From assembly GCA_963965975.1 (NCBI GenBank), contig OZ014419.1:1302001-1366000 (forward strand): 64,000 nt of DNA, in the 5' to 3' direction. The notes beneath the pieces are model-generated. The model was not told the DNA's origin and did not search any database. It worked only from the letters and a program-made list of their open reading frames with translations. Position numbers and translations under genes: made by a program. Each line of letters begins with the position of its first letter. The stretch's first letter is position 1. Origin of the DNA: Xestospongia bergquistia. Its lineage: Eukaryota; Porifera; Demospongiae; Haplosclerida; Petrosiidae. Of this stretch, positions 1-22,649 are shown piece by piece.

Positions 1-10994
<10,994 letters not shown>

Positions 10995-11154
10995 AATGGA
11001 TCAATGATAGAAGCGTTTTAGAGAAAAAAAACAACAGGCGATTGTTCACTCGAACCTTCTTCCTTTACACATTGGCGGGAAGTTGCCGCCAAAAAGCACA
11101 ACCCCCTTGATTAAAAAAATTGCCAGCCCCGCCTAAAAAAGTGCTCTACTTCAA
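10995..11154. promoter_or_regulatory. Divergent promoter between RIF1 and GSS with E2F-like palindrome
   Basis: Only 160 bp separate the two divergent start codons. At 11072-11081 lies TTGGCGGGAA and at 11083-11092 TTGCCGCCAA, together an inverted pair resembling E2F/DP sites (TTSSCGSS). A GC-box-like CCCCGCC lies at 11127-11134. No TATA box is seen. E2F control would suit an S-phase gene such as RIF1; this is inference. Confidence 0.5.
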
Positions 11155-13829
11155 ATGCAAGAAACTACTTTACTGCCTCCCACAAAACCGTGGTGGAAAA
11201 TCCAGCCCAATGTTGCTGCAGCAAGAGACTATGCTTACACAGCAGGACTTCTCCAATGGAACAAGGATCATTGTGGCAATATGCCAGTAACAGTGAAACC
11301 ATCTTTATATCCTAGAGATTTATTTGAACTAATTTCTACTGCACAGACTGGTTTCAATTCTGTTCTGGATGCTCTCTGTCAAGACTATGATCTTGTGTAT
11401 CAGTCATTAGAAAGGTAACTCAGTTAGCAGCTAACTGAAAGTCAAGCAACAGTTACTACCTACATTAATTGTATAGAATATACATATACTAACTTATATA
11501 TATATATATATTATACGTACTCTAAGATGCCATCATGTACTGTAAAGATACCTTCATGCTTTGCCATATGTATGTATATATATATAGGATCATGAAGACA
11601 GATTCATTTGTTAAAAGTCTTTTTGATATTTACTCTGAAGTCAAAGAGCTAGGCAATGTGCAGGTTAGTTTGTGAAATGACATGTATTCTTAACGAAAAG
11701 TTCAATTGATGACATTATCACACAGACAACAGCATTAGGTATACATCGTGCAGATTATTTACTAGATGTCTCTAGCTCTAACAAATTGAGTGTTAAACAA
11801 GTTGAAATCAACACTATATCGGGTGGCTCTCCAGGAATAGCTAGCAAAATGAATAACTTTCATGAGTAAGGACATGATATTATAATCCTTCTAGCTATTA
11901 TGTGTATTAATAATTTGTTACAATGCTTTTGTTTTCATACAGATATATACAGTCAAGATTTTTGGCAAGTGGACAACCTAAGGTGACTTAGTTGGTTTCA
12001 TGTATTATAACATATTGCACTGTTTCATATATTCAGCTTATTCCACATGATAATCCTGCACTTATATGTGTCAATGATGGATTAGCAAGAGCTTGGAGGG
12101 AATACGGTAATCCTAGGTGAGTGACTGTACTCTTGTTATCATCCACATATTGAGTTAACCTTGATCATGAACTCAAAGATTAAATCTCTTACATGTTAAG
12201 CCTACACTTTAGAGTTTAAAGTTAGGGTTTAGGAAGTTTTTTAAATGTTTCAGTATGTTATATATCAGTAGATTAAGAGTTTGAAGTATTGCTTTAGTTC
12301 AGTTTAATCCAGTCTAATAATTGTACTAACCTCAATGATTGTCATATAGTGTCAAAAAAGAGAGTGAATGGATATATTATAAACTATAAACTATACTATA
12401 TACATCCTGGTAGTTCAGTATTAAAATCTGAGTGACATATTTGAGAAGGCTCCATTATTTTATAATTTGAAGACATAGGCTACAGCTGCTTAATTAGAAC
12501 ACTAATTACTTTGCCATTGAAAAATTTTATAAATTTGCAGAAGGAAATCATTTAGTGTGCATGCTTGTTTGTCCCATTTAGTGCTCACATTCTATTTGTT
12601 GTTCAAAAAAATGAAGGAAACATCTATGATCATCGTTTAATGGAACAAGATCTCTTTAACAGGTTAGGTTTAATTGATTCACTATTGGTTTAAGCAATCA
12701 TACAATGATTTTTCAGACATAGGATCATGGTGATAAGGAAAACACTCTCTCAGATAGAAGAAGAAGGCAGACTAAGACAAGACAGAAGTTTAATAATGTC
12801 AGTCATTGATTTTAAACAAGCTATGTATCTGTTTCAATAATAGAGGTAGCATTGAAGTGGCTGTGATCTATTTTAGAGCAGGATACACACCCAATGACTA
12901 CCCAACTGATAAAGTATGTACCTTCAATGGTCATATGTCACTGTATTAAGATTTATTTTGCTAAAGGAGTGGGCTGCCAGAAGAATGATGGATCTTTCAC
13001 GAGCATCTAATTGTCCATCAGTAGCTTATCAGCTGGTAGGTTTTAAGAAATTTCAGCAAATTCTTGCATCTCCTGGCATTTTGGAAAAGTACATACCAAT
13101 AGATCAAGCAAATAAATTTAGATAACATATTTATTCAGATTCTGCAATGATCCTGATATGCTAAAGGTAATGAGGTCAACCTTTACAGGACACTACACAC
13201 TTGATCAGGTTAATGAATTATATAACTTCATTCTCTACTTTTAATGTCCTGTTTTACAGACTCCAGAAGGAGATGCAGCCATGAAACTTGCATTAGGTAA
13301 CCCTCATGGATATGTTATGAAGCCACAACGAGAAGCTGGAGGTAAAAGCATTTTTTAAAAACAATCTGTAGCACAGACACAAATAATTGTTGTCCTTTTT
13401 GTTTTTTAGGTAATAATTTGTATGATGATCAATTATACAGTACTTTAATGGAGTTAGCATCATCTCCTAAAAGAGAAGCATTTGTTTTGATGGAACGGAT
13501 ACAGGCGCCTGCCATTGCTAGTGCTGTAATCAAAACTGAAGCTACTGACGCTATTGAATACAATTTGATTCCTGAGGTTGGTACCTTTGGTATCTATATA
13601 AGGTACGTATAATAATAATTGTACATGCTTATGTGGTAAAATTTGGTTTGTATTGTTAAGGAAGCAAGATGAGGTTCTACTCAACATATATGGTGGCTAC
13701 AATGTCAGAACTAAACCTATGGGCTTTAATGAAGGAGGCGTTGGGGTCGGTATTGGTTCACATGATACAATCTGCTTGGTGTCTGAAGAGGAGTATCTCC
13801 AATCCGCCGTCTTACCTAAATTAACATAG
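11155..13829 (+). CDS. GSS: Glutathione synthetase
   Basis: An ATP-grasp enzyme joining gamma-glutamylcysteine and glycine to make glutathione in the cytosol. Thirteen exons: 11155-11414, 11588-11663, 11726-11865, 11943-11982, 12037-12116, 12582-12662, 12717-12797, 12844-12913, 12967-13088, 13139-13208, 13260-13341, 13410-13602, 13661-13829. The total is 1464 nt, 487 residues (human 474), all phases agree. Recognised eukaryotic GSS motifs in order: QVEINTISGG (substrate binding), YFRAGYTPNDYP, the glycine-rich ATP loop KPQREAGGNNLY, ERI, and the C-terminal GGYNVRTK ... GVGVGIGS. All expected catalytic motifs are present, so it should be active. It is divergent from RIF1 and shares its promoter. 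Confidence 0.96.
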
Positions 13830-14152
13830 CCTAATCTGACCAGCTGTATTTTTAGATTATCACTTAATTGTTAATCCCTGGTTTCCCATGCACTTACGTT
13901 ATAGTCTATTTATTAGTGAGATTCTAAAATACAACATAATTCATGTTTTTGTAGTATCTATGCCTTTGCTAGATATATTTACATGAATTAGCTGACACTG
14001 CAGTCATTTTAAATGTAAGGAAATAATTATGAAATACCTTTTGTTAAAGAATACAAATATGTATAAAAAAAGTCATTTGACTTAATGATAATCTTACAAA
14101 AGTCTACATTCTACTCAAACACATATACATATACTTTATATAGTTTTACTTG
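13830..14152. other. Convergent intergenic stretch, no gene seen
   Basis: This 320 bp lies between the stop of GSS and the stop of the first CUB-like gene. It is AT-rich and probably contains both 3' UTRs; no distinct element was recognised. Confidence 0.6.
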
Positions 14153-16312
14153 TTAAACACAATTGTTTTCCTGTATGAAAAGATTTGCATTAAATCTTGT
14201 CACAGCATTGCATGAATTAGCTGCAATTATGTCTTCTTTACACACTAAAAAAAATAAAATGCAGTGAGAGACAAAGATACAAAGACTTATTACATAACTT
14301 ACTAATATAGTCAAGATTGGAAAGTAGTTGTAACTACTACCTACTTATTATAGACTTAGCTTTAAGTAAATGTAGCTATGCTAATTGCCTAATTTTTTAA
14401 ATCTATTAATGCTAAGAGTAATTTTTTGTACAAACATGTCAGGCTCATATTGATTGTGTTGTTTAATCATTCTTCCTGCATATATATATAGTTTGCTTCC
14501 TATAAGATGATCTTACTTTCTTCTAATGAGCTTCCTTCTTGAAGCCCTGCTTGTTCATTGGAAGGAAGAGCCCTTGCTTGTTCATTGAATGGACTGGTCT
14601 CTGATTGCTCACCAGAAAAAAGAGAACCACTACTTTGAAAGTCTAAATACAAAAACAAAAGATTTTACTTTAGGAATCAGTCAGTCCATACTATACCTCT
14701 GTCAGAGATTTGTATTCAGTTTCACGAAATGCTTTTGTCATTAATTGTGTTAGGAAGTGACCAATTAATTCATGCTGATGGTGTGATGGACGATACTATA
14801 ATATTTTATTAATAATTTTGGTCTCTGTAGTTTCTTACTATGTGTCATACCTGAGGCTCAATTCCTCCATCATCAATATAAACTGCCAAACCATTTCTAA
14901 CCTTTAGCCGTCCTGAATTTGAGGTAATATAAACAATAAAATTATATTTTTAAAAATTATCCTAAGATTGTTTGATGATGTTAAGAAGTTACTACAAGAT
15001 ACCATATTATTTCCCCAATTGTATAATTATTTAGAAATAAGTATACAGTTTATAAAGCATGTCAATATAGTCAATCATGTGATGCTGTACAATTTAGAGC
15101 TTGTTTGTATACGTACATGATGTCATATATACAAACAAGCTCTGAATTGTATGAAGAGATTCAATCTAAATCTTTTCATACACAAAAACAAGTGTTTACC
15201 AAGCAAACAATAATTGTACTAATATAAAAACAGTTCTAACTGCACAGTAAACAACTGTGATATATACTACAGTAGGATACTATATTATGAATTGAACAAT
15301 GTTTATAGCATGAATAGTTTTTATAACAATTAGAAAGACATTGATTAACTTACCTAGTCCATAAAATGTGCGTTGACTATTACCACAATAGTAATATAGT
15401 CCATCTTCAAAGTGAAACACCACTAGAACATAAACTTTGTCAAAAAAGAAACTGGAACCAGAAAATTCAAGTCTTTTGTTCTTGTACGTGAAAGATGCAG
15501 AACGGGGGATATTATAAATTCGTATTGTTCCAAAAAGGTCAAAATCACGAAAATTATTAGTCTAAAATGAATGAATCCATGTGTGGTATAATTAAGATGC
15601 CTAAATTGTTAGCTTGCAAAATAATTACTGGTTTCTCTCTCTTTTCTTAAACTTGATGGAGGGTCAAAACATCCAATGGCATTTTGAATATCAGACTTAA
15701 TGCATTCAACCCAAAGATAAAAGCCACTGCTTTCACACTGTCTTCCTGAAAAAAAGGTGGCTAAGAAAGGGATACTTGAACCCCCTGGCCGAAGTCCAGA
15801 ATTTGTTGACAAATCTGCAAAGTTAACAGATCCAAAGTCAACTTGACCACAAGAAGTCAGAAAAAGATTTGATGATTGTTTCTGGATTCCCAGTTGGTCC
15901 AGACAAGCACTGGCTATGAAATGAAGTAAGTAAAACATTACTGCCCATCTGCATGGTATATAACTATCACTTACAGTTACCAACAGGATCCTCGATGTTG
16001 TGACTTGTTAATTTGTAATAAATGAAGTATCCATCTTCAGGACACTGTACATGATAGGCACAATACAGTCTTCCATCGTAACAACTAAATGGTTGATCTG
16101 AGTATACATATCTTGTACACTAGAACTACTTACTTTGATGAGTAAAAGGAAGGGGTTGCAAGTCTAAAAGCTATTCCATCTTTATTTGCCGTTGAATGAA
16201 TTGTTTCGTCAACTAGTGGTTGTCCCTTTTTGGCTGAGCATTTCCTAGGAATCTTTGTCCTCTTATTGATAGCTAATTTCTTGCATTGTACCATACTATA
16301 AAATAACTTAGG

Positions 16313-16348
<36 letters not shown>

Positions 16349-16609
16349 TAGTACACACACGAATACAGACTATATAGCTATAGTCTTACTTTGGTACTTG
16401 CAAGACAGCATTGTTGATAGAATCCATTGCTGAGGTACACGGTAAATCATACACTGATAACTCAAGTTCATCTTGACTGCCACACCCTGGCTTACAGGCA
16501 CCCCAACAAGAGATTACGAGACAAAATAAGAACAATCCTATGGAAACATTCCTGTCTTTAGCCGCTTCTCATTGTTCTCTTAAAGAGACCGCAGCGCATT
16601 TGCGAGCCT
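14153..16609 (-). CDS. Secreted CUB-like protein with polybasic cleavage site, copy A
   Basis: The first of two tandem paralogues. The predicted order is: signal peptide and Cys-rich N-terminus (GACKPGCG), a CUB-like domain (Cys, FCAYxVQCP, CLDQLGI, F.SGRQCESSGFYLWV), a polybasic RKER site at 15647-15636 just after the domain, then a second module ending in AANSCNAV and a C-terminal Cys (stop at 14155-14153). It matches copy B exon by exon. The start is uncertain: the signal-peptide frame lacks an in-frame ATG in its own exon (16537 downwards), and ATG at 16609 joined by a roughly 60 bp intron with a weak donor restores it. Function unknown; an extracellular or innate-type role is only a guess. 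Confidence 0.75.
15089..15150. repeat. Hairpin with 23-nt arms in an intron of CUB-like copy A
   Basis: Arms 15089-15111 and 15128-15150 pair at 22 of 23 positions around a 16-nt loop. It resembles a small precursor hairpin or a palindromic transposon relic. It lies between the exons of copy A near 14.9 and 15.4 kb. Confidence 0.75.
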
Positions 16610-16669
16610 TTATGCATGACAATTTTTACTAGATTACCTTAACTAAAATTTATAAATTATGTATTATAA

Positions 16670-18416
16670 TTAACAATTGTTTTCCCTTATGAAAAGCCTT
16701 GCAGTGAACTTTGTCACAGCATTACAGGAATTAGCTGCAATTATTGCTTGATGACACACTGAAAATATATAGAAAGTTCAAGCTGTGTCAAATAATTATT
16801 ATGATGTACTTACATTCTTGTAATGAACTTTGTTGACCTATTACTTGCTCTTGAAATCTAGAGGGATGAAATTGTGTTCCTAATAAATTTACAAAAGCAC
16901 TAGTAATTATTCAGTAGTAAAACAATTCATTATACCATTAGCTCTGTCAGAAATAGAATATTCAGTTCCATTGTATTTATAAATCATTAAGTGTGTTAGA
17001 AGTTCGCCAATGAGACGATCTTGATCACGTGTTGGTCGAAACTGTATACAAAGTATAGATTCCTATCTAAACTATAGACATAGTTGATATATACCTGAGG
17101 TTCAATGCCTCCATCATCAATATAAAGGGCTAACCCATTTCTAACTCTCATCCTTCCTGAATATTTACATGAGATGATGAACAGTTGCAAAAATACATTT
17201 TCAATGACTTACCTAGTCCAGTAAATGTACGTTGACTATTACCACAATAAGAAAAGAGCCCCTCTTCAAAGTGGAATACAATTAGAATGAAAACCTTGTC
17301 AAAAAAGAAATTTGCACCAGAAAATTTAATCCTATTGTTATTGTATATAAAAGACATAGAACGAGCAATGTTGTAAATTCGTGACATCCTGGAGTGATCT
17401 AACATTGGAAAGTTGTCACTCTATAATAATTAAAACAAACAATCAGATTATTATAATTAAAACAAACAATAAGGTTATTGTTATTGAATTAATTAACATA
17501 CAAAGTGATCATTGATTTCTCTTCTTCTTCTATCCTCAGATGAGTCTAAACATCCAGAAATATTTTGAATGTTAGATTTAATACAGTTGACCCAAAGATA
17601 GAAACCATCACTCTCACATCGTCTTCCTGAAAAAAAGGTGGTCAAGAAACGGATACTAGGATCTCCAGGTCGAAGTCCAGAATTTGTTGATAAATCCTCA
17701 AAGTTAAGAGATACAGAATTAACTTGACCACAAGAAGTAAGAAAATCATTAGATGATTGCTTTTGGATTCCCAATTGATCCAGACAACCTCTAACTATAG
17801 TGTAATACATCTACAACACATTACAATGTGATTTATCACATACCAGTGCGATCCTCAATATTATGACTTGTTAATCTGTAGTAAATGAAGTGACCTGCTT
17901 CAGGACACTGTACATTATAAGCACAGAACAATCTTCCATCATAACAACTAAAGATATTATAAATAGTATGATCAACACGTTATGTTACTTACTTATCTGA
18001 ATAGAACAAAGGACTTGCCAATCTGAAAGCTGTTCCTTCAGCAATTGTAGTTGACAGAATTAATTGGTTATCTGAAGTAATTGGCTTCCTAGCAGAACAT
18101 CTCCTGGGTATATTTTTTTTTTTATTAATGGCTAGTTTCTTGCATTGTGTAATGCTAGAACAGATTAAAATATAGATTAAGTAATATGTGTGTGTGTAAG
18201 AGTGTGTGTATATGAATTAATCATTTAAATATTACTAAACATAGCTACTCACTTTGGTTTTTGCAATACAAAATTGCTAATTGACTCCATTGCTTCAAGA
18301 CATGGTAAGTCATCCACTGGTGTTTCTCCAACATCTTGAGTACCACATCCAGGCTTACAGGCACTCCAACAAGATGGGATTACAAGACCAAACAAAAACA
18401 AAATCAAAACACTCAT
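16670..18416 (-). CDS. Secreted CUB-like protein with polybasic cleavage site, copy B
   Basis: Starts at ATG 18416 with a clear signal peptide (MSVLILFLFGLVIPSCWS) and ACKPGCG. It then has QCKKLAI and RRCSARK, a CUB-like domain (FCAYNVQCPEAGHFIYY, CLDQLGIQ, LTTFFSGRRCESDGFYLWV), an RRRRE polybasic site near 17532-17521, a beta-rich second module (VFILIVFHFEEGLFSYC; ALYIDDGGIEPQ) and the C-terminal NSCNAVTKF ... NNC before stop 16672-16670. The ORF's earlier Met at 18488 gives no better signal peptide. About nine short exons are evident. It is very close to copy A in tandem, so a recent local duplication is likely. Confidence 0.82.
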
Positions 18417-18488
18417 GTTGAGTATTATGTTACAATGTGTATGTAACACTGTAATTACAAATGTGTGTAGAGCCTCCTTGATGAACAA

Positions 18489-18659
18489 TAACCATTGTCC
18501 TTACATATTTTGCATATTCATAATGATGATATATATTGTTAGGTGGAGTTGGTTAGTAGTATGTAGCTTTATAATTGATACTCATATAGCATGTGTGACA
18601 ATATAAATAATCATTAAACTAATAATACTTTTTACAAATTATAAAAGCTGACGAAGAGT

Positions 18660-18707
<48 letters not shown>

Positions 18708-19036
18708 ATTTATTTCTTGAATAGAAATTTTAAATGTTGTCATAGCATTATACAAATTAAGAACTAGATATCCCTTTCATGAACACTAAGGAAAAATACA
18801 AAACATCTTTGTTAATTATTATTACTAGAATCTTGTCAGTTTACTGTTGCTTGCTTGTAGAGAGGAACATAAACTCTTTCAAAACAGTTAATCATCTTAT
18901 TTATCTAGATTAATAAATTAATTGAGGAGTGTGTTATAAATAAAATATGCAGACATACAGTAATCTACTGAATTATAACAATTACCTGATTATAAATTTA
19001 TGAATATTCATAACTATGTATAGGTGGAGCTGGTAA
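18489..19036. other. Divergent intergenic region with (TA)n tract
   Basis: This 550 bp lies between two divergently transcribed secreted-protein genes. It contains a TA repeat at about 18662-18704. Both flanks carry a similar AGGTGGAG(C/T)TGGT word (18541 and 19022), the second ending at the start codon of the next gene. No ORF is supported. Confidence 0.6.
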
Positions 19037-20535
19037 ATGGCTAACTTCTTACTCCTCATACATTTTGTATTGATAGCTTGCATCCATGGCACAAGCAGCT
19101 GTGGTAGTAAGTCCAGTGGTCCATTGGACAATCCTGTTGCCAGGATGTATGGCAACAGTACTTATCCTTGGGCAGATCAAATGGTTAATTGGAGCTGTGT
19201 TTATAATGTCAAAGATTATGGAGGTTCCTTTGAAGCTGCTCAAAAAGCTGTCATGAGGAACAAAGGAGGTGGTGTGGTGTTTTTTCCTGCAGGAACTTAC
19301 AAATTTACTAGTAACATTAATATCGAGAGCAATGTAGTTATCAGAGGTGAACCTTCCGATGGTAGGGCAAAAAAGGGAACCAATCCAGGCTCGCTGTCAC
19401 TTAAAACCATATTCCAATGCACATTTGGAGAGCATCTTGGTATATTTAATAATGATCCTAAGGCAATGAACATAGGAATTGTCAATGTAGAGTTGAATGG
19501 ATGTGCAGTTATGTTTTGGCCAGGTTTGAAGACAGTAAGCCATTATAACATGAAGTCATACTGGTTTGAAGCCACTGATATAATTGGTATGGGTTGGAAT
19601 AAACTAGTTCTTAGTAACGAAATCCATGATGTAACATTTCAACATCCAGATCCTGATTCCAAAAGTGGCAATATATGGCCATGGGCATTTAGTACTGCGA
19701 TAGCTTCTTACAGTGATAACAATACACTAGTTGCCAATAATCTCATTTCAAAATCCACTACATCAAAGCAAGTGGACATTGAATTAGATGGAAGTAAACT
19801 CTCCGTTCAATACCCAGTTGATAATCGTTATGGAATCGATGTTAATCAAATACTATTAGGTGGGGTTATTGGAAAATACAGTGGAAATCAATGTCCTTCA
19901 GGACCTGGTAAGCTCGTGCCATCTTGTGCACCATGGTACTTTAGACATAGGTTGGTAATTCGTGATAATTATGTCTATATGAATGGTCGTGTTGGTATAA
20001 GTTGGAGTGGTGGTGGAGATGGAAAAACAGTTGGTTCTGGCACTCTTCTGTACAACAATCATGTAGAAGTAGCATCTGGGACCACTTGTTGGTCGGTGGA
20101 TGGTACCCATAAAACAAAAGGGTCTTCAACAAATGAGAACCGCGGTTATAATCAACAGGGATACTCTAGCAATTTGACTATGAATACAGGTCACATATAC
20201 AGACAAAAGGCTTCAGATTCCGGTTACTTGACAGTTGATGGTGAAGGCATACTTCATCAAGCATCGAATGGAAATGATGGTTTCAGAAATCTCTGGTACA
20301 AGAATGATCTTTCTGGGGGTAGTTCAGGCTACATTGCATACTATAACCTGTTCAATGTGGAATATAATCAACTAATAGTGAGTACACTGTTCTGTTTGAA
20401 ATTTATCTTTGTTGCCATTTCTAGGAAAACACTGCTGCTAAAGGAGAATTTATTGGTGCTGTTACAGATGCTGAACATCACAATGTCAAGAATAATATGT
20501 GTCATGATAACCATCCAAAGTGTACAGGAATGTAA
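19037..20535 (+). CDS. Secreted right-handed beta-helix protein (pectate-lyase-3-like)
   Basis: Two exons, 19037-20377 and 20425-20535, give 483 residues ending in CHDNHPKCTGM. Reading through the intron instead gives a false C-terminus. A signal peptide (MANFLLLIHFVLIACIHG) is followed by the typical opening of the pectate_lyase_3 family: VKDYGG-SFEAAQKAV, GGGVVFFPAGTYKFTSNI, VIRGE. Repeating strands and Asn turns follow (LVIRDNYVYMNGRVGISW, LLYNNHVEV). Such enzymes cleave or bind acidic polysaccharides; the substrate here is unknown and no catalytic residues could be assigned. A bacterial origin is possible, but the gene has a eukaryotic intron and host-like composition. Confidence 0.8.
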
Positions 20536-20800
20536 TTAATCAGCAAATTTATATATGCTGTTGTATTATAACTCCACTTGCTACAACTAGTGTCAATTAT
20601 ATGAAGTGTTTTGTTATGCTGTTTCCAAGCAACAAATAATATTCATGAATGCTGGACATTTATTATTTGCAATTATAACAATAAATAATGCTTCAAGTGA
20701 AATACTTTGGAGTGCAGTAAATAATATTATATTGTGGACAAAAATTCATGTTTGTAGAAGTGGATGGAAAAATGTATAATACTATAATACTAGAAAACCA

Positions 20801-22518
20801 TCACTCAGTCTCTGTCTTAGACTCTGTAATTTCAGGGGTAAGTTCTTTAATTTCTTTTTCAATTTCAGTTTCCTTAGGTTCTTTTTCTTCCATATCTTCT
20901 TCTTTTTTACTCATCTCTTTATCACTCTTAGTACTATTGCTATCACTGGAAGCACTACTCTCAGCAGACAAGGGGCGATCTTTTTTATCGGTAAGAGAGG
21001 GTACTCCACCAGTGTTTTCCGTGATAGGGGATAAATTTGGACGTACACTTGAGCCAATCTGATGGACAAGCAATAGATGAATTACATATTGATTATTCTA
21101 CATACTGGTGCTTTAAGTGGGAGTGATCCTGCTGCACTAGTTATGTTGTATGGCCGTCCCGGAAAGACAGGTTGTCCTCCAAAAAATTGTAACGATGACA
21201 TACTTGGTTGAGGTGTCCTATGAGAGCAAATGTTAAGTGACTATAATTTTGTTGCATATGGCTATACCTTATAGGTGCCACTTGGTTGGAAACTAATGAC
21301 AGTGACCGACCAGGCACTTTTGCTCCCACGAATGATGACTCAGGAATAGGACCAAGAGGTGGATTCATTCTCGTAGGACTAACAGCTGCAGTGGACTGTT
21401 GACGAGCTATTAAAGACAAAGTATTGATGTGAGACTTTCAAGATTTTATTATTTTATGTCTTACACATTTGTCCTTGTGAAAATCGACCACTTGAATTAA
21501 GGTTAAGTTTTTGTTGTGATATTTCATTTCTAAGACGAATGTTCTCTTGCTTTAAATTGTTGATCTGAGATTTGGATCCACCATAGACACAACATAAAAT
21601 ATACCGATAGAAGGCATCATTTCGATATTTCCACATCCATATGAGCAGAATGGTAATTACAATAATGACAATGACAAGTATGGGTATGATCACTATTACA
21701 GCAATGATTGCTGGAGAAAGCCCTTTGTTTGGAGTTGGTAGAGGTGTAACACATGTTAAGCCATCAGTACTGTTACAAACTATTTGGAAAGACTCTTTGA
21801 ATGGACACACTCTGTATATGATTGACCTACCTCTCTGTCGACAGAGAAAAGGTAGTTTACTTGAGTCACAGTAGCCATCATGTACTCTCCAGCCATTACC
21901 AGTGAATTTAACACAATCATAAGAGCCTTGATTAGTAACTGTTGCACTGCCTCCATCCCAATTAGTGTACAAGCTACTGCTTAATAATGTATTACCATCT
22001 ATCCATCTGTATGGAAAAGTAACAGCAAAAATAAAAAGATTGGAAAGTGTATTCAGCACCTGAACGCTCCTTCATCAAGTTGATCAGTTAATCCAATCCA
22101 AAAATCCTGTTGGCCTAAATTTGTATAATATGTCCCATTGATGAAGTCATTCTCTTCTTGGGAGTCTATTCTCACAAGAAATGCATTCTCTCTAACACAT
22201 GTTCTGTTTGCAGTTGAGAAATCTGAGTATGTTTGCACCATCCGATAACAATAATTACTCTCTCCCCACCGTAGATAGAGATTGTTTGTAATACCAGTAT
22301 TATTACATATTAAATCTAAAATAAACAGCAAAATTACAACATCAACAAATTAGTATTGTCCTATAATATTGAAGTAATACATTTTGAATATAATATTTAA
22401 AATAAAAATTTTTAGACAATTTTTGCTTCTTCAAATTTTGAGATGACTTACGGATTTGAGTCCAGACTGGAGCAAACAGGCTGGAGAGAGACAGGAGCAA
22501 CACAATGCCTGCAGCCAT
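20801..22518 (-). CDS. Type I membrane C-type lectin with long acidic cytoplasmic tail
   Basis: Exons 22518-22452, 22315-22059, 22006-21475, 21406-21268, 21217-21106, 21058-20801; 454 residues. The signal peptide (MAAGIVLLLSLSSLFAPVWT) leads into one C-type lectin domain: WGESNYCYRM, FWIGLTDQLDEGAFRW, YTNWDGG, YDCVKF, LPFLCRQ. No EPN or QPD motif is visible, so classical mannose or galactose specificity cannot be claimed. A second Cys pair (VCPFKESFQIVC) follows, then a strong Ile/Val transmembrane helix, a juxtamembrane basic WMWKYRND and a short coiled coil (INNLKQENIRLRNEI). The tail is Ser/Pro-rich and ends in a Lys/Glu-rich segment. It is probably a cell-surface receptor. Confidence 0.9.
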
Positions 22519-22649
22519 AATGGGCGTAGCTCGCTAGCTATAATGCATGTTATTTTGTTTCGAGTTACTTGGCAACAGAAGTAGATTTTAATAATAATAA
22601 TATTCATTATTACTAATTAATTATTCATTGGAGTAGAGTAATAGTAGCT

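Noticed and set aside
20378-20539. C-terminal reading VSTLFCLKFIFVAIS of the beta-helix gene
   Set aside because: It reads through a 47-bp GTGAGT...CTAG intron; splicing gives a more plausible Cys-containing end at 20535.
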